The notes: generated from the sequence alone by a model not told the origin. Positions 24,593 through 38,450 are shown, counted from the first letter of the stretch. The stretch is 64,000 bases of DNA from Pseudoscleropodium purum (GCA_963969395.1 OZ017802.1:22227410-22291409); one strand, 5' to 3'. Numbers and translations are program-made.

Positions 24593-25534
24593 TTAATCCC
24601 TATAGGTCTTTTACTATATTTTCACCCAAAATGCTCTAAAACTACCATTTCTAGTACAAGTATCAAATTTTAGAAAAAGAAACACATTATTGTACACATA
24701 TAACCATTGGATCTTGTAGGACACTGGTTTGAGAAGATGTGGAAAAAATTTCAAAATTTTTCACCATGCATGTAGATTGCAAGATCTTAGCGTTTTATTT
24801 GACAAAAATCCTTTTTTTGGCCTTGCATAAACATAGGCAACTACACTTAACATGTTACATTTGCATAAAAAAATGTCTAAAATGGTAGTTATCCTTTGGA
24901 TTTATTCTTTATGGCAAGTTGGCTACATTCTTGAAATTTTTTAGATAATTTGGAATTGTACCACATGTAGGAAAAAAATAATTAGAAAGAAGTGGAGAAT
25001 GATTCAAAACACGAAATTGTTAAGAATTTTATTATAGAATTGTAAAATTTCAATTCCAATGGTTTTGTTGTTGTAATAACAAGCTTTATCTTCTATTTTT
25101 GTTATTTTTCAAAAATATTAAAAATTGAGTTAAATAAAGGACTTCAAAGTTTATTTTAGAGTAGAGAATCCATAACTACCTCCATACTAAAACTCCTCAT
25201 AACTTTCACCTTATTAATCAAAATGGAATGATTCAAAGCTTTCTACATATATGTAAATACATAAATTCAATTTCAATTATATTTTTCTTAAAGTGATTTT
25301 TTAAGAATTTTTTTGAGCTGCCCAGGCTATCTGCACTTTGTTGAAAATGACATATCATACAATAACTTTTTAACCATGTAGTCAAAAGTTATGAAAATTA
25401 TTGGGCCTTAAAGCTACTCCTTGGCCACTTGTTGTGTGAAAATTTCAAAGAAAGAAAATAAAAATTTCCTTTGTAGTAAGCTGCCTTCAAACTCCATGTT
25501 CTCAAAAAAACACATTTAGGACTTTGAGAGTTAA
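24593..25534 (-). mobile_element. Old copy of a 942-bp TTAA-bounded non-autonomous element
   Basis: Reverse-complemented, this stretch aligns along its length with 63043-63985. Shared blocks include 'gaaattttcacacaac' followed by 'gaggagtagctttaaggccca', then 'cataacttttgactacatgg', 'cttaaaaaatcactt', 'gaaagttatga' and 'gtcctttatttaa'. Its ends are degraded forms of the intact 16-bp terminal repeat: TTAATCCCTATAGGT at 24593 and CTTTGAGAGTTAA ending at 25534. The length (942 bp) matches the other copy (943 bp). It has no coding capacity. Confidence 0.75.
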
Positions 25535-28170
25535 AGATGCTTACCCATATCCAAACAATTTGACCGTGATCAAATATAATTGAACTATTGCAAGAAACAC
25601 CAGTAAACACTTGTACTATTTTGTGTCACATATTGTAGATCAATTGGTTTTAGATATATAACTTTTGGAGTTCTATTCGGATTATCATGAAATTTTTACC
25701 AATAATACAACAACAAAAATATAGTTCTATTACATTTTTAGGCAATTTCATAAATAAAATGACCATAAAATAATATTCCCGAAGACCTATCATACTTGAA
25801 ATTTTTAGAATTTTCAATATTTTGGAGTACCTCAATTTTCTCTGGAGTTACAAATAGAAATTTTCACACCCTCATTTCATGATCCCTTCACCGTTTTTAT
25901 AGAAAGGTTTTCAAAAATAACATTGCAAATGCCTAGGCCTATTGCTTGAAGAGATATGCAATCTAAAGGTTGTAGTAGTTCATAAATGGTTGTAAGCTAG
26001 ACTTTTGTTGCCACATTCCTTTGAAGGAAAGTTTAGAACAATGACCTGTTTTTTCCATTATAAATAATAGCCCCACTTTTTTTAATTTTTTTCAATTTAG
26101 TCACATTGTTTAAGGGGCTCTTCTACCAAAATGAGTACCAATACTAAAGTGGAGTTCTGAATACTTCAAAGTGCTCATTATTATCTACTAGAAACATTAT
26201 AGTACAATTTTTATAAGACAAAACCAAGGCAATTCCAATTAGGTTTGTTCAGGGAAAACTCAAGTTAGCTTAGTATTTTAATTAGCTAATGTCACTTTGT
26301 AGGTAAATTATATCTTTAATCTTAATATATTAGGGGTTTTTTGTATCTTTCATATTCTATTTAGGAATGGAAAGGAATTCTCTCTCTAGTTTCCGTCCAA
26401 TTATAAATACAAATTTCTAACCACTAAATCCGTCTCGGTCTTATCTTAAGATAAAATATAAATTTAAAAAGTGTGAGTTAAGGGCACCTGCATCTACAAA
26501 TCTCATACTTTGAATTCATTGAAATATATTACAAATATATTCATTTGCAACCTGTATCACACAATACATATTTGAACTTTGAAAATTCGGTTTAACCGAA
26601 AACTCATTAATCGTTTTGCACAAATATCATTTCGCCTCTAAATCGATTTAAGCGCTAATGTCTTAATTACTTAAAGTAAATGTACCATATATCCTTTCTA
26701 AAAATTGAAAACAACTAAGGACATTGCTTAAGCAATTCTAAAATTTTCCTTAAGGAATCTATAATATGCTTTGCTAAATTATTTTAAAGTATTTTGAATT
26801 CTTCTCTTATCAAGGCTCTGGTCTTATTTGAAAATATTCTTTCATCATTCAGCATCTTCAATTGATCTTTTTTTGCTACAAATCTTTTCCAATTTGTCTT
26901 CTATTGAATCTTTGCTCTTATACTCTATCTTAATGTTTTCTTTTTTAGTCTCACATTCTACTTTTGTGTAATTCAATTGGTTACAAAATTTACATTGCTT
27001 CAATTTTAATTTAATAGGTTCTCTATCCATTTTACATCATTTGTATTCCAATCATATTAACTCTATAGTTAAGCAATTGATTTCTCTCAATAAAATATTG
27101 CTACAACATAGAAATTCTCTCAACTTGCACTTTAGATAAACAATTTCACACACCAATATCACATAAGAATTTAAATACACATTCAAACATTAATCCATGT
27201 ACACATAACTTCAATTGGAATACCATTTATTAATCATATGGATAATCATTCCATAATTAAAATGTACATCAATTATTTACAATTGTTCAATAATTTCTAT
27301 TCATTAGAATTCTAAACTCATTTCCCGACTCCAAATAAATCTTAATCCCTAATTTAATTTCCAACATATATATCCACTTGTGACTCAAAGATATTCCAAT
27401 CTTTTAAATAAAAATAATTTCCAATCACTGGAATTAACAAATTAATTACTAATTCAATATTTTGCTCCACTTTTCTTCCCCTCTCACTTTAAACATTGAC
27501 ACAAAGAATTCTCTTAAGAGATGAAACACAATTGATAGACAAAATTTTACTCAAAAGATAATAAAAATTCTCTTAAAGAGATTCTCCTTCATAAAAAATT
27601 GCTCACGGTAATGTAACACCAAAATGAAATGTAATACTTAAAGCAATAAAACTAACACTTAAGTGGAAAAAAAATCACAACTCGAGATGACAATGAAAAA
27701 ACATAACTTCACCACACAAAATTGCAAGAGAAAATTAAAAAGAAGAGAAGAATGAAAGAAAAACCACTATTTATCACCCTCCATTCTCAAAAACATCTCT
27801 TCAAATCTCTTGATAAAAACTGTTACAATTCACAACCATTCAAACTAAAGAGACTTTTTACATTTAGACATCAACTATCACCACATTCACACTTTATTGC
27901 TCAAAATTTTGAACATAAAACCCATTTTATACTCAAAAAGTAAAATTTTACTATAAAATAAAATTGTCTTGATTACAAACATCCTAACCAAATGGAAGGT
28001 GAAAAGTTCTTTGAGACAACCAAAGGATGTCCATTTAAGGTTTGTTTAGTGCCAATAATAGGTGTTTTTATGACCACCACTTTGAAATTTGTAATTTATT
28101 CATAGTGGTTCAAACCAATTGCTTTCACTTCCACTTTCATTTACTCTGTAGTATGACCCTTGTCACAACC
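25535..28170. other. AT-rich spacer, no gene seen
   Basis: Very AT-rich. The + strand is A/C-biased from about 26580 to 27960, and many short sequences resemble one another loosely. Small ORFs at 26845-27030 (- strand) and 27722-27943 (+ strand) are low-complexity and Lys-rich or Phe-rich, and are probably chance. Confidence 0.45.
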
Positions 28171-31100
28171 TTTGAACCTTTGATGAATGATTGAATGCAT
28201 TGATACATGAAAGATTTTATGATGCTTGTATCATGATCTTTGATGGATGAATGCATTGTCAATGGATCATGAACTAATTCATTATGAAATTTGCACTAGT
28301 GGATAAACATAGATTGCATAGTGATAGAGATCTTTAGATGGTGGATTTGTGCACTGGAATTAGACAACTTCAATTGGATGACATAGACATTGGAATTAGA
28401 CAACTTCTAAATAAAGACAAGCATATAGAACCTAGAGTTAGATAACTCCAAGTAGAAGATCAAGATTTGGATAACAAATGATTCAGATATTATATAATAA
28501 GATATGATTGGAGAAGTGTAACTAGAACTTTTACTTTTGTAGATGGTTCTAGATAGAACCACAAATAGGAAGCTAAAAGTAGAAAAGAAGTTTGAGTCTA
28601 TCTTAAGGACTAATTATAGTCTTTATTAATAGTCTCTATTGTATAAGATGGAGCTTGGGTGTAAAGAGACTTTCTTTTAGAGATTGATTTTTCTCTATAG
28701 TTGGGTGGTTTGAACTCTTGTAAAATGTTCTTATAATAAACACATTTTGTGTTCATACTTGGAGTGCGTTGTGATTTGATGTTACAAATTTTGGGAAGTT
28801 TGTCAAACTAACATCTTGGTGAGATTTTTTTTCCAATTTTTATTTAGAGATATTAAATCTTAAAGAAGAGTATATTTTTGTTGAGAAAACCTTAATAACT
28901 TAATTCCTAAAGACCAAAGGGTGGTGCAATTTTTAAATGGGCCAAAGCTACAAAGAACTTGAATAATTTCTTTGCTCTTCTTAAAAAAAATTGGATAGAA
29001 TATAAATATAGGATCTTGTAGTTCACTTTGAGAGCAATCACCTCAAAAGATTTCAAATTGTTTGATTGCACAATTTAGTAGATATTTAAGTTTGAAGTTT
29101 TATTTGGTTTAATGAAAAAAACAAGACAAAGCACTTTGAAAGACCATATTTTGAAATGATGATCTTTTTATGCTCTATGAAAGATACGAAAGTTGAAAAT
29201 GCTCATTTAAAATTTCACAACATTCTCATCATTTTGCAATTTTTGGATGGTGCTTGTAATGTACAATGGTCATTGGAATGAGAGTAGTATTTGTAAATAA
29301 AAATAGGCACACTTGTCCTCTCCTTGAGCTCCCTTGGACTTGCCCTTTTTAAGGTAGGCATGGGTTGGCTAACTTCTTGGTCTACACCCAAATTGGCTCC
29401 TTCCAAAATGAGCAGTAACATAACTACACTACACCACTAAATTTTTAAAAATTCCAAAAGGCGGAGTTTAACTCGAAGTTAGATGAGACTACTAGCATTG
29501 GAATCATAATGCCGTTTTTTTCTAGCGATAATTTACAGTGTAGACCAATTGTTGGCCCCATGAATGTCACCTGGATCTTGAAGGTTTTTTTTTTGCTTTT
29601 TACTCATTTTCATGAATAATTATGGCCCAAAAGGCTCGAAAAGTGGATTTAGAAAATAGTTAGGGGGAATCCCTATTCATAGGGATTAGTCTGCCAAACA
29701 CCCTCAAAATGTCATAAGTGATCCCTTTGATTATTTAAAAGAGTCTAAATAAGTGTTGGAACGTCAAATAGGGGATTATGAGTAGTTTCCAATTAGAGAT
29801 AGAATACAAGAAAAAACACTTTGTTTGAATTCAATCGAAGGTTGTTATCAAATAGAATGCATACAACAAAATTAGCCATAATTAGTAAGCTAGGATTGAT
29901 CAAACTTTCTTAAGATTGCATTCCAAATGCCAGAGTTGAAAATTAGCTTTTACATTGACATTCCAAGTAAAATCCACAATTACTTTGGAAAGGTGGTTAC
30001 TACAAGAAGGAAGCTGTTTTTACTATAAAAAACATGTGAAGAGTAGAACAATGAAGGCATACTGCCAAGATTCCACAGCTAGGGAATAATTTCTCCCTAG
30101 AGGAATTAAACTTCCACAAATTTTTGGTACAAAGAATGATTCCTCCCCAGAAGAATTGAAATCCAAAGTAGTAAATTTGTAACTTTTTGGAAAAGTGCAA
30201 GTTTGACTTGAAACTTTGCACAAAAGATTTGGGGACTTTCTTAAAGTTACCTAAAAAGTTTTATAATTTTTCAAATTATGAACATGACTTCACGGGAAGT
30301 CAATCACAATCACCAAAATTAGGAAATTTCATAGAAATTCATCTAGTGATGGTAAAAACCCACTAAAAATTAGAATAGTGTGTTTTAGTCTAAATAAGAA
30401 CCTAATCAAGTTTCACAACATTCGGACATTAGTAACTACGTGAACTGACAGTGCCAATGAATTTTAACAAACTTCCAAAACATTCCGCGAATTGACCATC
30501 AAACCACAACCGTACGAAAGCCAAATTGGGTCAACTTAGACTCTTTCCTCACATATTTGGACCTTCCAGACAACCATGGCTAGTCAAAAATAGCAAAAAT
30601 CACAAACTCCAAAAGTTAGTTTTTCACCTTTTTCACTAAGATGTAAAACGCTGTCTTTTGTAAAGGAGTTTTGTCTAAAAGTTGGGGGATAAGTAGTCTC
30701 AAAGGTTAAAAAGGATCTTCTAAAGCCAATGGCACAATCCATTTCTCATTTGAAGTTTTTCTCCAAAAGTTATAGGACATTCAGCAATATGGTAGAATTA
30801 GGCGTAGTAATTGTTAGTTTTAGTGATTTTTAGTTTACTTAGATATTTTTTAGAGTAAAAAGAGGTAAGTGGAAGCCCCGTAAACATATAAAAAGGCTCC
30901 CATCGACTCCTTTGCACTCCTTTTCTTCATTTTGTGTTTTGGTTGTCAAAGCCCAAATCTTTCTAGTGGTTTGAGACCCACTACTTGTCCTTGACTCCTT
31001 GTTGTGGTCACCCGACCCCAAAACTCTTGCATTTTGTACCTTGCCAATTTTGTTGGCATTGTTGATTTTTGATCCTTTGATCAAGCCATTTGTTAGTGAA

Positions 31101-31789
31101 AAACATTGGAGTAATTATCTCCCTATTTGTTTTCATTTTCAAAGTTGTTCAAAAGAGTTGGGGGTCCTTTTGAAAGGTTTGGCCATCTATTGTGTTCTTG
31201 AGAAAATATATATACTAATCTTTTTGTGTTTCTTGAATTAGTTTCTTTTAGACGACAAAGCTCCGTCTTTTAGAAGACTTTTCCAAAATTCCTTAAAAAA
31301 TAAGAAACAAAAAATTTGGTGTGTTTAGTTTTTCCTTAGAGAGGGAATAGCCTTCAATTCCTTTAGAATTTTCGAGTTAGTTTGGATAAAGGGATTCCCA
31401 ATAGGGAACCAAAGGCAAGCAACAACCTTATTTTTTCTTTTTTTAAAGTTGTAAACACCAACTAAAAGAAACTAGCCAAGGCTAGAGAGGGGTTGCCTTA
31501 TGGCCAACAATAAAGGCATTGTACACTGGCTACTATACTCTACCGACGAAATTGAGTTGACTATGTATGGTGAGAACTAGACCGCATCCATTCTCACATA
31601 CATCAAATCGGAAGGATGCCCATAAGGCCTTGAATTTGATTTTTTTTTAAATTAATTTCTTTTAAAAAACCATGAGTGAGAAGGGAAAACAATGTAGAGT
31701 TTAGGTTATTGGAACACTCATTGATTATTAGAGAGTACCAAATTATCTACAAAAAAATCTTAATTTATTCAAAGAGTTTGGAGAAGCCA
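28171..31789. other. AT-rich spacer with possible retroelement debris
   Basis: No gene is recognisable. Around 28600-28790 a short promoter/poly(A)-like stretch (AATAAA at 28735, 'cacattttgtgttcatac', 'gtgttacaa'-type end) resembles the 3' part of a plant LTR, but no partner copy or primer-binding site is visible. Short internal repeats occur at 28350-28430 ('ggaattagacaacttc' twice). ORFs at 29215-29421 and 30839-31084 on the - strand resemble nothing known. Confidence 0.35.
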
Positions 31790-31801
31790 GACAGAGAGAT
31801 A

Positions 31802-31964
31802 GTGAGAAATTGGCCATAACCAAAATTTGAGTTTATTAAAGAAGCTAGGAGAGCTAGATTAGAGTGAGGTATGGAGAAACAATGAGAAATTGGCCATAAC
31901 CAAAATTTGAGTTTATCAAAGAAGCTAGGAGAGCTAGATTAGAATGAGACATGCAGACAATAAA
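31802..31964. repeat. Tandem duplication of an 81-bp unit
   Basis: The sequence 'tgagaaattggccataacc' to 'gctagattagagtgag' occurs at 31802 and again at 31883, with only a few differences. Part of a third copy ('attgagtttatcaaa') follows at about 31980. Confidence 0.85.
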
Positions 31965-32003
31965 GAATTAGCTCCTAAAATTGAGTTTATCAAACTGACC
32001 GAG

Positions 32004-32345
32004 AGGACCAACTTGAAGCACAAGGATCCTGATTCCAAGAGAGGCCCAGGTCAGCACGACCATCTAATGTGGTACTTGCTTAGATACAGGATATGAGGGA
32101 GGGTGGCCCTTGATCAACCAGCTTCGACTGAGTTAATTGAGGCTCTAAAACAGCACCTTTCCCTACCAAATTCCAACCTGCCTCTGGCTACTGAGTTTTG
32201 TTGCAACTGAAACACAGAACAAGTCCTGTCACTAAAAGCTCTATCCAGCACAAATTGGGAAGAAGTTCTTCACCCAAGCAAGTTCAAATCCTTGAGCTCT
32301 CAATTTGACAAGGGAAGTTGAAAAATGCAAATGTGAGTTTGAAGC
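32004..32345 (+). pseudogene. Unrecognised decayed coding remnant
   Basis: Composition becomes more GC-rich and codon-like than the flanks. One frame reads STELIEALKQHLSLPNSNL and then LKALSSTNWEEVLHPSKFK; another reads DPDSKRGPGQHDHLMWYLL. Stops and a frame change break it. I do not recognise the family. A retrotransposon gag or a captured host fragment are both possible. Confidence 0.35.
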
Positions 32346-35300
32346 TCATCCAAGTAGTGGTGAAGGAAGGGAGGAGCCCAAAAAGTCAAGGTAAGACACT
32401 ATACATAAGTCATAGGCATTTCTTTGATATAGTTTAAGTTGATGCCAAAGTCAATGAATAAAAAATAAATTAAAGAATCATTTGACTTGGAAATATTCTA
32501 GAGGTTAGTTAAATCAAGGAAAAGTTAGAAGAAGCTTAGTTGGCTTGAATTTGACTTTAAAAATAGTTTAGCAACATTTTCAAAGATTAGATTTTCAAAG
32601 ATTGCCTTTGAAAAATAAGGTCTTAGGGGAAAGAAAAGAAGAGCATAGAAAGAAAATACAAGATAGCATTAAAATAGAATAGAATAAATTAAAAGGGACA
32701 AGAAAATTAAAGCAATTAACATATTTTTAAAGGTAGGAGAAAGATAGGATATCCATTGATAAGATTAATTTAGAAGGAAGCAAAATTAAGCTAGAAAAAA
32801 GGAAAGGACACTTAAAATTGGAACAAGGGAGAGAAATGTGGAATAATCGCTAATCTATAATTTCTCAAATGCCAAGAATTAAAAATAAGGAGTAAATGGA
32901 AGACACGCACAAACAAGGGATGGACTTCACAATAAAATTTGAGCATGAAATGACCGATGAGGTCAAGGTGAGTGCTTAATTCCCACTTTTTAATTGAGTT
33001 TTTAATTTTCCATTTAAGTTTCAAAAACATTTAACAATTAGGACCGTGGTAGAACTCAAGTCAGACCATTAGAATACTTAATTAGTAAAATTAGAGTAAA
33101 AAATTAAGTAGAAAATTTCTTTAGCTTTCCGAAAAGATATCAAACACAAAACAACGATAAAAATTGAAGAAGTTACAAAGGAATGAACCTTAGCCTTTTA
33201 ATTGGATAAAAATATAAAAATTCATCCAAGAGGATATTCTTAAGGAATTTCAGAATCCAGGTAGGATCCAAATTTTCCATCCAAAGTAGAAGTCAAAGAA
33301 GGTCAAAAGTAGAATTAAATTTCAATTCTTAAAGGATAAGCAAGAATTACTTAAAGATTTTGGGTTAACTAGTCAATAGTGAAAATTCTTTTGCAAATGA
33401 CAATTTACAAGAAGTAATTGCGAATTTACAAACTAATAAGTCATCCAAAATAACTTTGAATAGATCAATTAGCTAAGGTAGAAAGGAAGTGAAAAAACCA
33501 ATAAATAGATAGATTTCAACTAATTAACTAATAATTATCCAAGTATCAACATAGATAAAAAGGATATACTTCTGATACATCCCTAATCAGGGCGCTATTT
33601 TGCTTCTTTCTAAAACTTGTAGGAGTATATATGCTCTAATGTTTTTAAGTATTACAGTATGGCTTTTTGACTTCTCCTAATGTACCTTTCTCACTAATCA
33701 TTTACAACATGTTTTTTGGACACTTTCTTAGTACTTGTCTTTCTAAGATAAGCAAGGCAAATCTTCATTTTGCATTTTTCAATAGAGTTAAAATTCATAC
33801 TATTCAAACTTTTTCTACCTATTATTTAGTGACGATTCTTACTACTTATTTCTTTTTAAAGTAGAGTAGAGATTTATACTATTCATGTCTTTGTCAAAAA
33901 AGCAGGACTACAGGTATTTCAAAAACAAGTAAAGTGTTTACTCTAATCTTCCTTCCAAAAAAATATCTTGTATAATATGATCCTTTGAATAACATAATAT
34001 AAACCATCTATTGTCTATTTTGAGGTCAAACATTGAGACTCAAAAAAAGTTTCTAAACATAGTAGCATACTTTAGTATTTGAAATAAGCATTGTCAATCA
34101 AGGTACAATATAGAAATCCATCAATTCTAGCACATGTGGTGTGTAAGGGTAGCTAAAAAATGCCATCTTTTGTTTTGCTCCAAGAAGCTTTGGACCTCAC
34201 CTATGCCCATCCTAATGAACAAAACAAACCAATGTTGGATTAGTAAGGTGTATGAGGTGTCTTGAGTCCTAAAGCACATGCAACAGTTTTCACAAAGAGA
34301 AGAAAAAAATATATGTCAAGCAATCCTCCAAAACATCATTCCATAGTGATTTATATAGAAAAACTTGACTATTACTAGTCCGCTATAATGTTTCCATACA
34401 TGTGTCAAATGCACTCCTTTGCTAGTAACACTAAGTAGTTGTAGCTATCCTCTTTCAACGCCTTCTTTTACATAAGAGTAGTTTTGTACCAAAGGAATTG
34501 TATAGCTTACTAATTATTAGAGGAATTGCAAAGCTTAATAGCCCTGAAGAATTTTGTAGTTACTGGATGCTTCACTTCAAAACCATCAGAATTGTTAGTA
34601 ATTAATTGCTAATTGATTACTTGCCTACATTTACTTAATCCCTCTTGTTCATATGTAAACTCCAGCTAATTGAATGTGAGCTATGATGTGTATCAGATTT
34701 GCCTCATAATAATTTGGAGCTATTGATCTCTACCAGCTGGTCATTACTTGCTCTGGCTCACTTCCCTTCCCTGAAGCTCAAGCATCAATGGCTGGGAATC
34801 CTAGAAGTAGGAGGATCTTCTTGCATGTATTACTTTAAATTTTTCCTTTAAAAGCCTCATGTGGTTTATTTTCCTAGCATGGCTTGACTTCCTTTTGAAG
34901 GAAGGTTGATAACAGCACATGCATTGGGTTTTGCTCAATTGACAAATCAAATTTGTTTGGTTTTGTGCTTCAGGAATCTTTGTTAAGACATGGTATTTGG
35001 CATTTGACTGAGTGTCAACTCTTTTGTTATCACTGATACTACTTATCAATGTGTAATTGTAGCACCATATTGATATAGCTAAATAACCATATGAGATTAT
35101 TTATTGACTAGAAACATCAACTAGAATTTAATCTTGGATATGAATTCTTCAAAAAAGAAAAAAGGAAAAAAAAAAAAAAGGAAAAATAAAGATAAGAATA
35201 AAAACTTAAAATTTAGAAGTAGGACTAATTATATGCAAAATAGTTTGGAAATTAAGGGAAAAGTCATTAGGAGTTTTGGACAAAATATGCAACCAATAAG

Positions 35301-35600
35301 AATTGACCAAGAATACTTCAAATAGAGTAAGGAATTATTAGTGGAGAAAAATATTAAACTTCATAAGGAAGAATTAGAGAATACTTAAAGCATAGAACCT
35401 TTTGGAAATACCATTCAATCTTTGGTTTGGACCTAAGAGGCTTTTAATTTCCAAGGGAACTTGAAAGATAGTCAATGCGGTTGACCCAAATCCCTAAGCC
35501 AACCTTGATAAGAAAATTCCATTCCAAAATTTACTTAAATAACCTCAATTTATTCTGAAAGTCAGGATTTTCTTGAATTTTACAACTTTTCATTAGCAAT
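32346..35600. other. AT-rich spacer, no gene seen
   Basis: Long purine-rich stretches on the + strand (32480-33540) and an A-rich low-complexity block at 35150-35200, which produces a Lys-rich chance ORF. No known protein or RNA is recognisable. Confidence 0.45.
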
Positions 35601-36463
35601 AACAGTAGGATTTAGTATAAGTTTCATTGCTTGGAAGACAACTTGTTTACTACACAAAACTCACTCATAGAATTGAACCAATAATAATAGAATTTGGTTG
35701 TGTATGTTGGAACTTGGGGGTGGAGTTCCGAACACTCACACCAACCAAGCATGGTCGTTTGGGTCATTAGGGGTTTATTAGTGAAATTGGAGGGCCAGTA
35801 GCCCAGTGCACTGGTTCCGTTGAGGACGCCCTGCAAGGGGGAGTTCTGCTGACTGAGTGCCCAAAGTGGCAATACTGGGTCTCCCGAGTGACCTCAGCTA
35901 TGCTAAGCTCAGCTCGCCCTTGACCTCTCCTGCTTCTTCTTCACATTTTTCAACTCCGTTGGCCCTTGCTCAAGTGGAGCGAGCTGGCAGGCAGACAGGC
36001 AGTGCGTGAGCCAGTTCGCCAGGCTCTCCTGCTGCGTGTCTGCCTCCTTTCCCTTTTCGCTCCCTTCGCTGGCTGTGCGTAGTTTCGGCCCCGTCACAAA
36101 ATCCCCTTCGCTGCTCGGCACGACACGGCACGGAACTGCACGCCCAAGGTTCCGCCTTGCCTTCTTGCATTGCCAGATTCCCCATTCACACCACTCTCTC
36201 TTGCCATCGCCTCGTGCGCCGCACGCCTTCTGTCCCTTCCTGTCCTCTTTCGGTGATGCAAGTCGCCCGTCGTCGTCGTTTTCTAGCCCAGCTTGTGCAA
36301 TTGCTACACCCATCGTGTTCTTGAGCGCAGTCGCAAGTGCGGGGTTTGCTTCGTCTTCGTCTTCGTCGGGTTAGTTGGGTTGGCTTTCGTCTCGTCTGGT
36401 CCATGCAATCTAGGTTTGCGGTTGACAGGACAGGACTGGTGGGTGCAGTAGGAGCTGGCAGCT
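35601..36463 (+). promoter_or_regulatory. Promoter and 5' untranslated region of the KCR gene
   Basis: GC and CpG content rises sharply from about 35880 and continues into the first coding exon. Pyrimidine-rich stretches (TCTTCGTCTTCGTCTTCGTCGGG at 36352-36372) are typical of plant 5' leaders. Out-of-frame ATG codons upstream of the main start (for example 36403) could act as upstream ORFs. No sure TATA box was found. Long overlapping ORFs on both strands here are GC-driven and resemble nothing known. Confidence 0.5.
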
Positions 36464-38450
36464 ATGGGGGCATCGGATGGGTCGGGAGCCGCGCCAGACA
36501 GGATGTTGCTGGTGTTGGCAGCTATTGGCCTCCTTTACATCCTGCGACTCGTCTACTTGGTGGTTCCATGGTTCTACGGCTATTTCCTCCGACCTGCCAA
36601 GGACCTAAGAAGGTCTCTTCTTTCTTCGTCTTGTCCATCTTCAGAGTTGTCCAATTCGTATTGGTAATCAAACGTGCACTCTTGTGACCCCAGATCTCGT
36701 GGGCTTGGTATTGGGTCGGGACCTTTCAGCCGTGAAGGTTGTCGATAAGATGTCCATGCCGTCCCATCTCTCAGATAGTAAAGCTTTTCGCGTGGTGGGT
36801 GAAGGAATTGGAGGCCTGGCCGCAACAATGCAGAGAAGAAAGTGCGGCTTTTGACTTGCATGCATGTATGTGATTGTTTATGAAGCTGACTGGTGATGCA
36901 GATATGGCGAGTGGGCATTGATTACGGGGGCCACTGATGGCATTGGACGCGCAATGACCGTACAAATAGCTCGAAAGAAAATCAATGTGGTGATTGTGGG
37001 CCGATCAGCGTCGAAGCTCGAGGAGTTTTCCAGGGAGCTCTCAAACAAGTACAGTGTGCAGGTGGGGTTTCAATTCTTATTTCTCCCTGACATGCGCATC
37101 CCCTCGACACTGGAAGCAATAATAATGTCACCGTTGTCTCTCGCTGGTCCGCTTCCTTTGGTCTGAGACAGACACGTTTGAGAAGGTGGAACCGGCCTAT
37201 GAAGCTTACTGCAACCATCCCTGCAAGGAATCTTTTATGCACAAACATACATGTTTATCTCCTAAATGTTCTCCCCAGGACGGACCTAGCCATGATAGAA
37301 TTGTTCACTATTTTTCACTATTTTCACCATTCATTCTCATGGCTTCACATACGTCTACACTAAGTTTCTTCCCAGAAGGATGGTCTTCCGACTGGAGAGG
37401 CTCACGAATGTTATGGATGGGTGAAGCGGATCCGTGAGTATCGTCAACGTTTACGTGGCCTGTTTCGTATATCTGACGCGTGCATTGGGCGTGACAGGTG
37501 CGATCTGTGGTTATGGACTTCATGGATGACGACCTGGAGGGCGGACTTTCGAGGATTACCCAAGATACGAGTGATATCCAAGTAGGCATATTGGTCAACA
37601 ATGTGGGCATTTCGTACCCGTACGCGCGGTTCCTGCATGAGGTGGATACGAATCTGGAGAAGAGCTTGCTGCGATTGAATTGCGAAACCACCACCAAAAT
37701 GATTCATCTGTTCCTTCCGTCCATGTTGAAGCGGAAGAGAGGAGCCATCATCAACGTGGGCTCCGGCGCTGTTGGAATCTTGCCTTCTTACCCCCTCTAT
37801 GCTGTTTATGCTGCCTCCAAGGGGTGAGTGTTTCTGGGACCCTTTCTCTCTAGATTTTCCTCTCGACAAGTTCCGCACTGTCGAGGCTCAGTTTAATAGG
37901 ATGTTGGTCTCACTGGAGAGGGGGTTATTGCTCATGTGATCATAGTTACGTGGAGCAACTATCAAGAGCCCTCTACGTGGAGTACAAGCACAGTGGCATC
38001 GATGTGCAGTGCCAGGTTCGTGCTTCCTCTTTTGTCCTGTAGACGAAGCCTCGTTTGATTTTTGCAGCAACGCAATGCGAAGTGATGTGCAGTTTGTCGT
38101 TCACTCTAAGATGTGTTGACAGCTTCTGCATATAGGATACAAAAGCGTGAAGGCACGTGTGCTTCACTCACATTTCTGAGACTTGTGTGCAGATCCCTCT
38201 GTACGTGGCGACGAAGATGTCTAAAATCAGGCCGTCTTTCACCGCTCCCTCAGCGGAGCAGTACGCCAAGTGCGCGCTGGGATGGGTAGGCTATGAGCCG
38301 GTCATCACCCCATACTGGGTGCAGTCAGTGATGTGGTTCATCATCCGGCTCATTCCCGAGCCCATCATGGACTCCATTCTTCTCAGCAAGAATCTCAACA
38401 TCCGCCGCAAGGGTCAAGCCAAAGAGAACGCGGCCTCAAAGAAGGAATAG
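36464..38450 (+). CDS. KCR: Very-long-chain 3-oxoacyl-CoA reductase (beta-ketoacyl reductase, KCR)
   Basis: Exons: 36464-36612, 36902-37061, 37498-37823, 37946-38015, 38193-38450 (TAG). Phases match and the total is 963 nt, 320 residues; plant KCR proteins are about 320. The enzyme reduces 3-ketoacyl-CoA with NADPH in the second step of fatty-acid elongation in the ER membrane, feeding waxes and sphingolipids. An N-terminal membrane segment lies at about residues 14-42. The Rossmann nucleotide motif TGATDGIG is at 58-65 and NNVG at 137-140. The active site is Ser192 in GSG with Tyr207 and Lys211 in YAASK. The C-terminus ends SKKE, like the lysine-rich tail of other plant KCRs. All key residues are present and no frame break is seen, so it should be active. 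The start was chosen as the first ATG in frame giving the expected hydrophobic N-terminus. Confidence 0.95.

Noticed and set aside
28600..28800. Solo LTR
   Set aside because: It has a poly(A)-like signal, but no matching start, partner or target duplication was found; only mentioned in the spacer entry.
35134..35325. Lys-rich ORF
   Set aside because: It arises from an A-rich low-complexity run.
35909..36404. Long ORFs on both strands upstream of KCR
   Set aside because: They mirror each other in GC-rich leader DNA, have skewed composition and match no family; treated as leader sequence.
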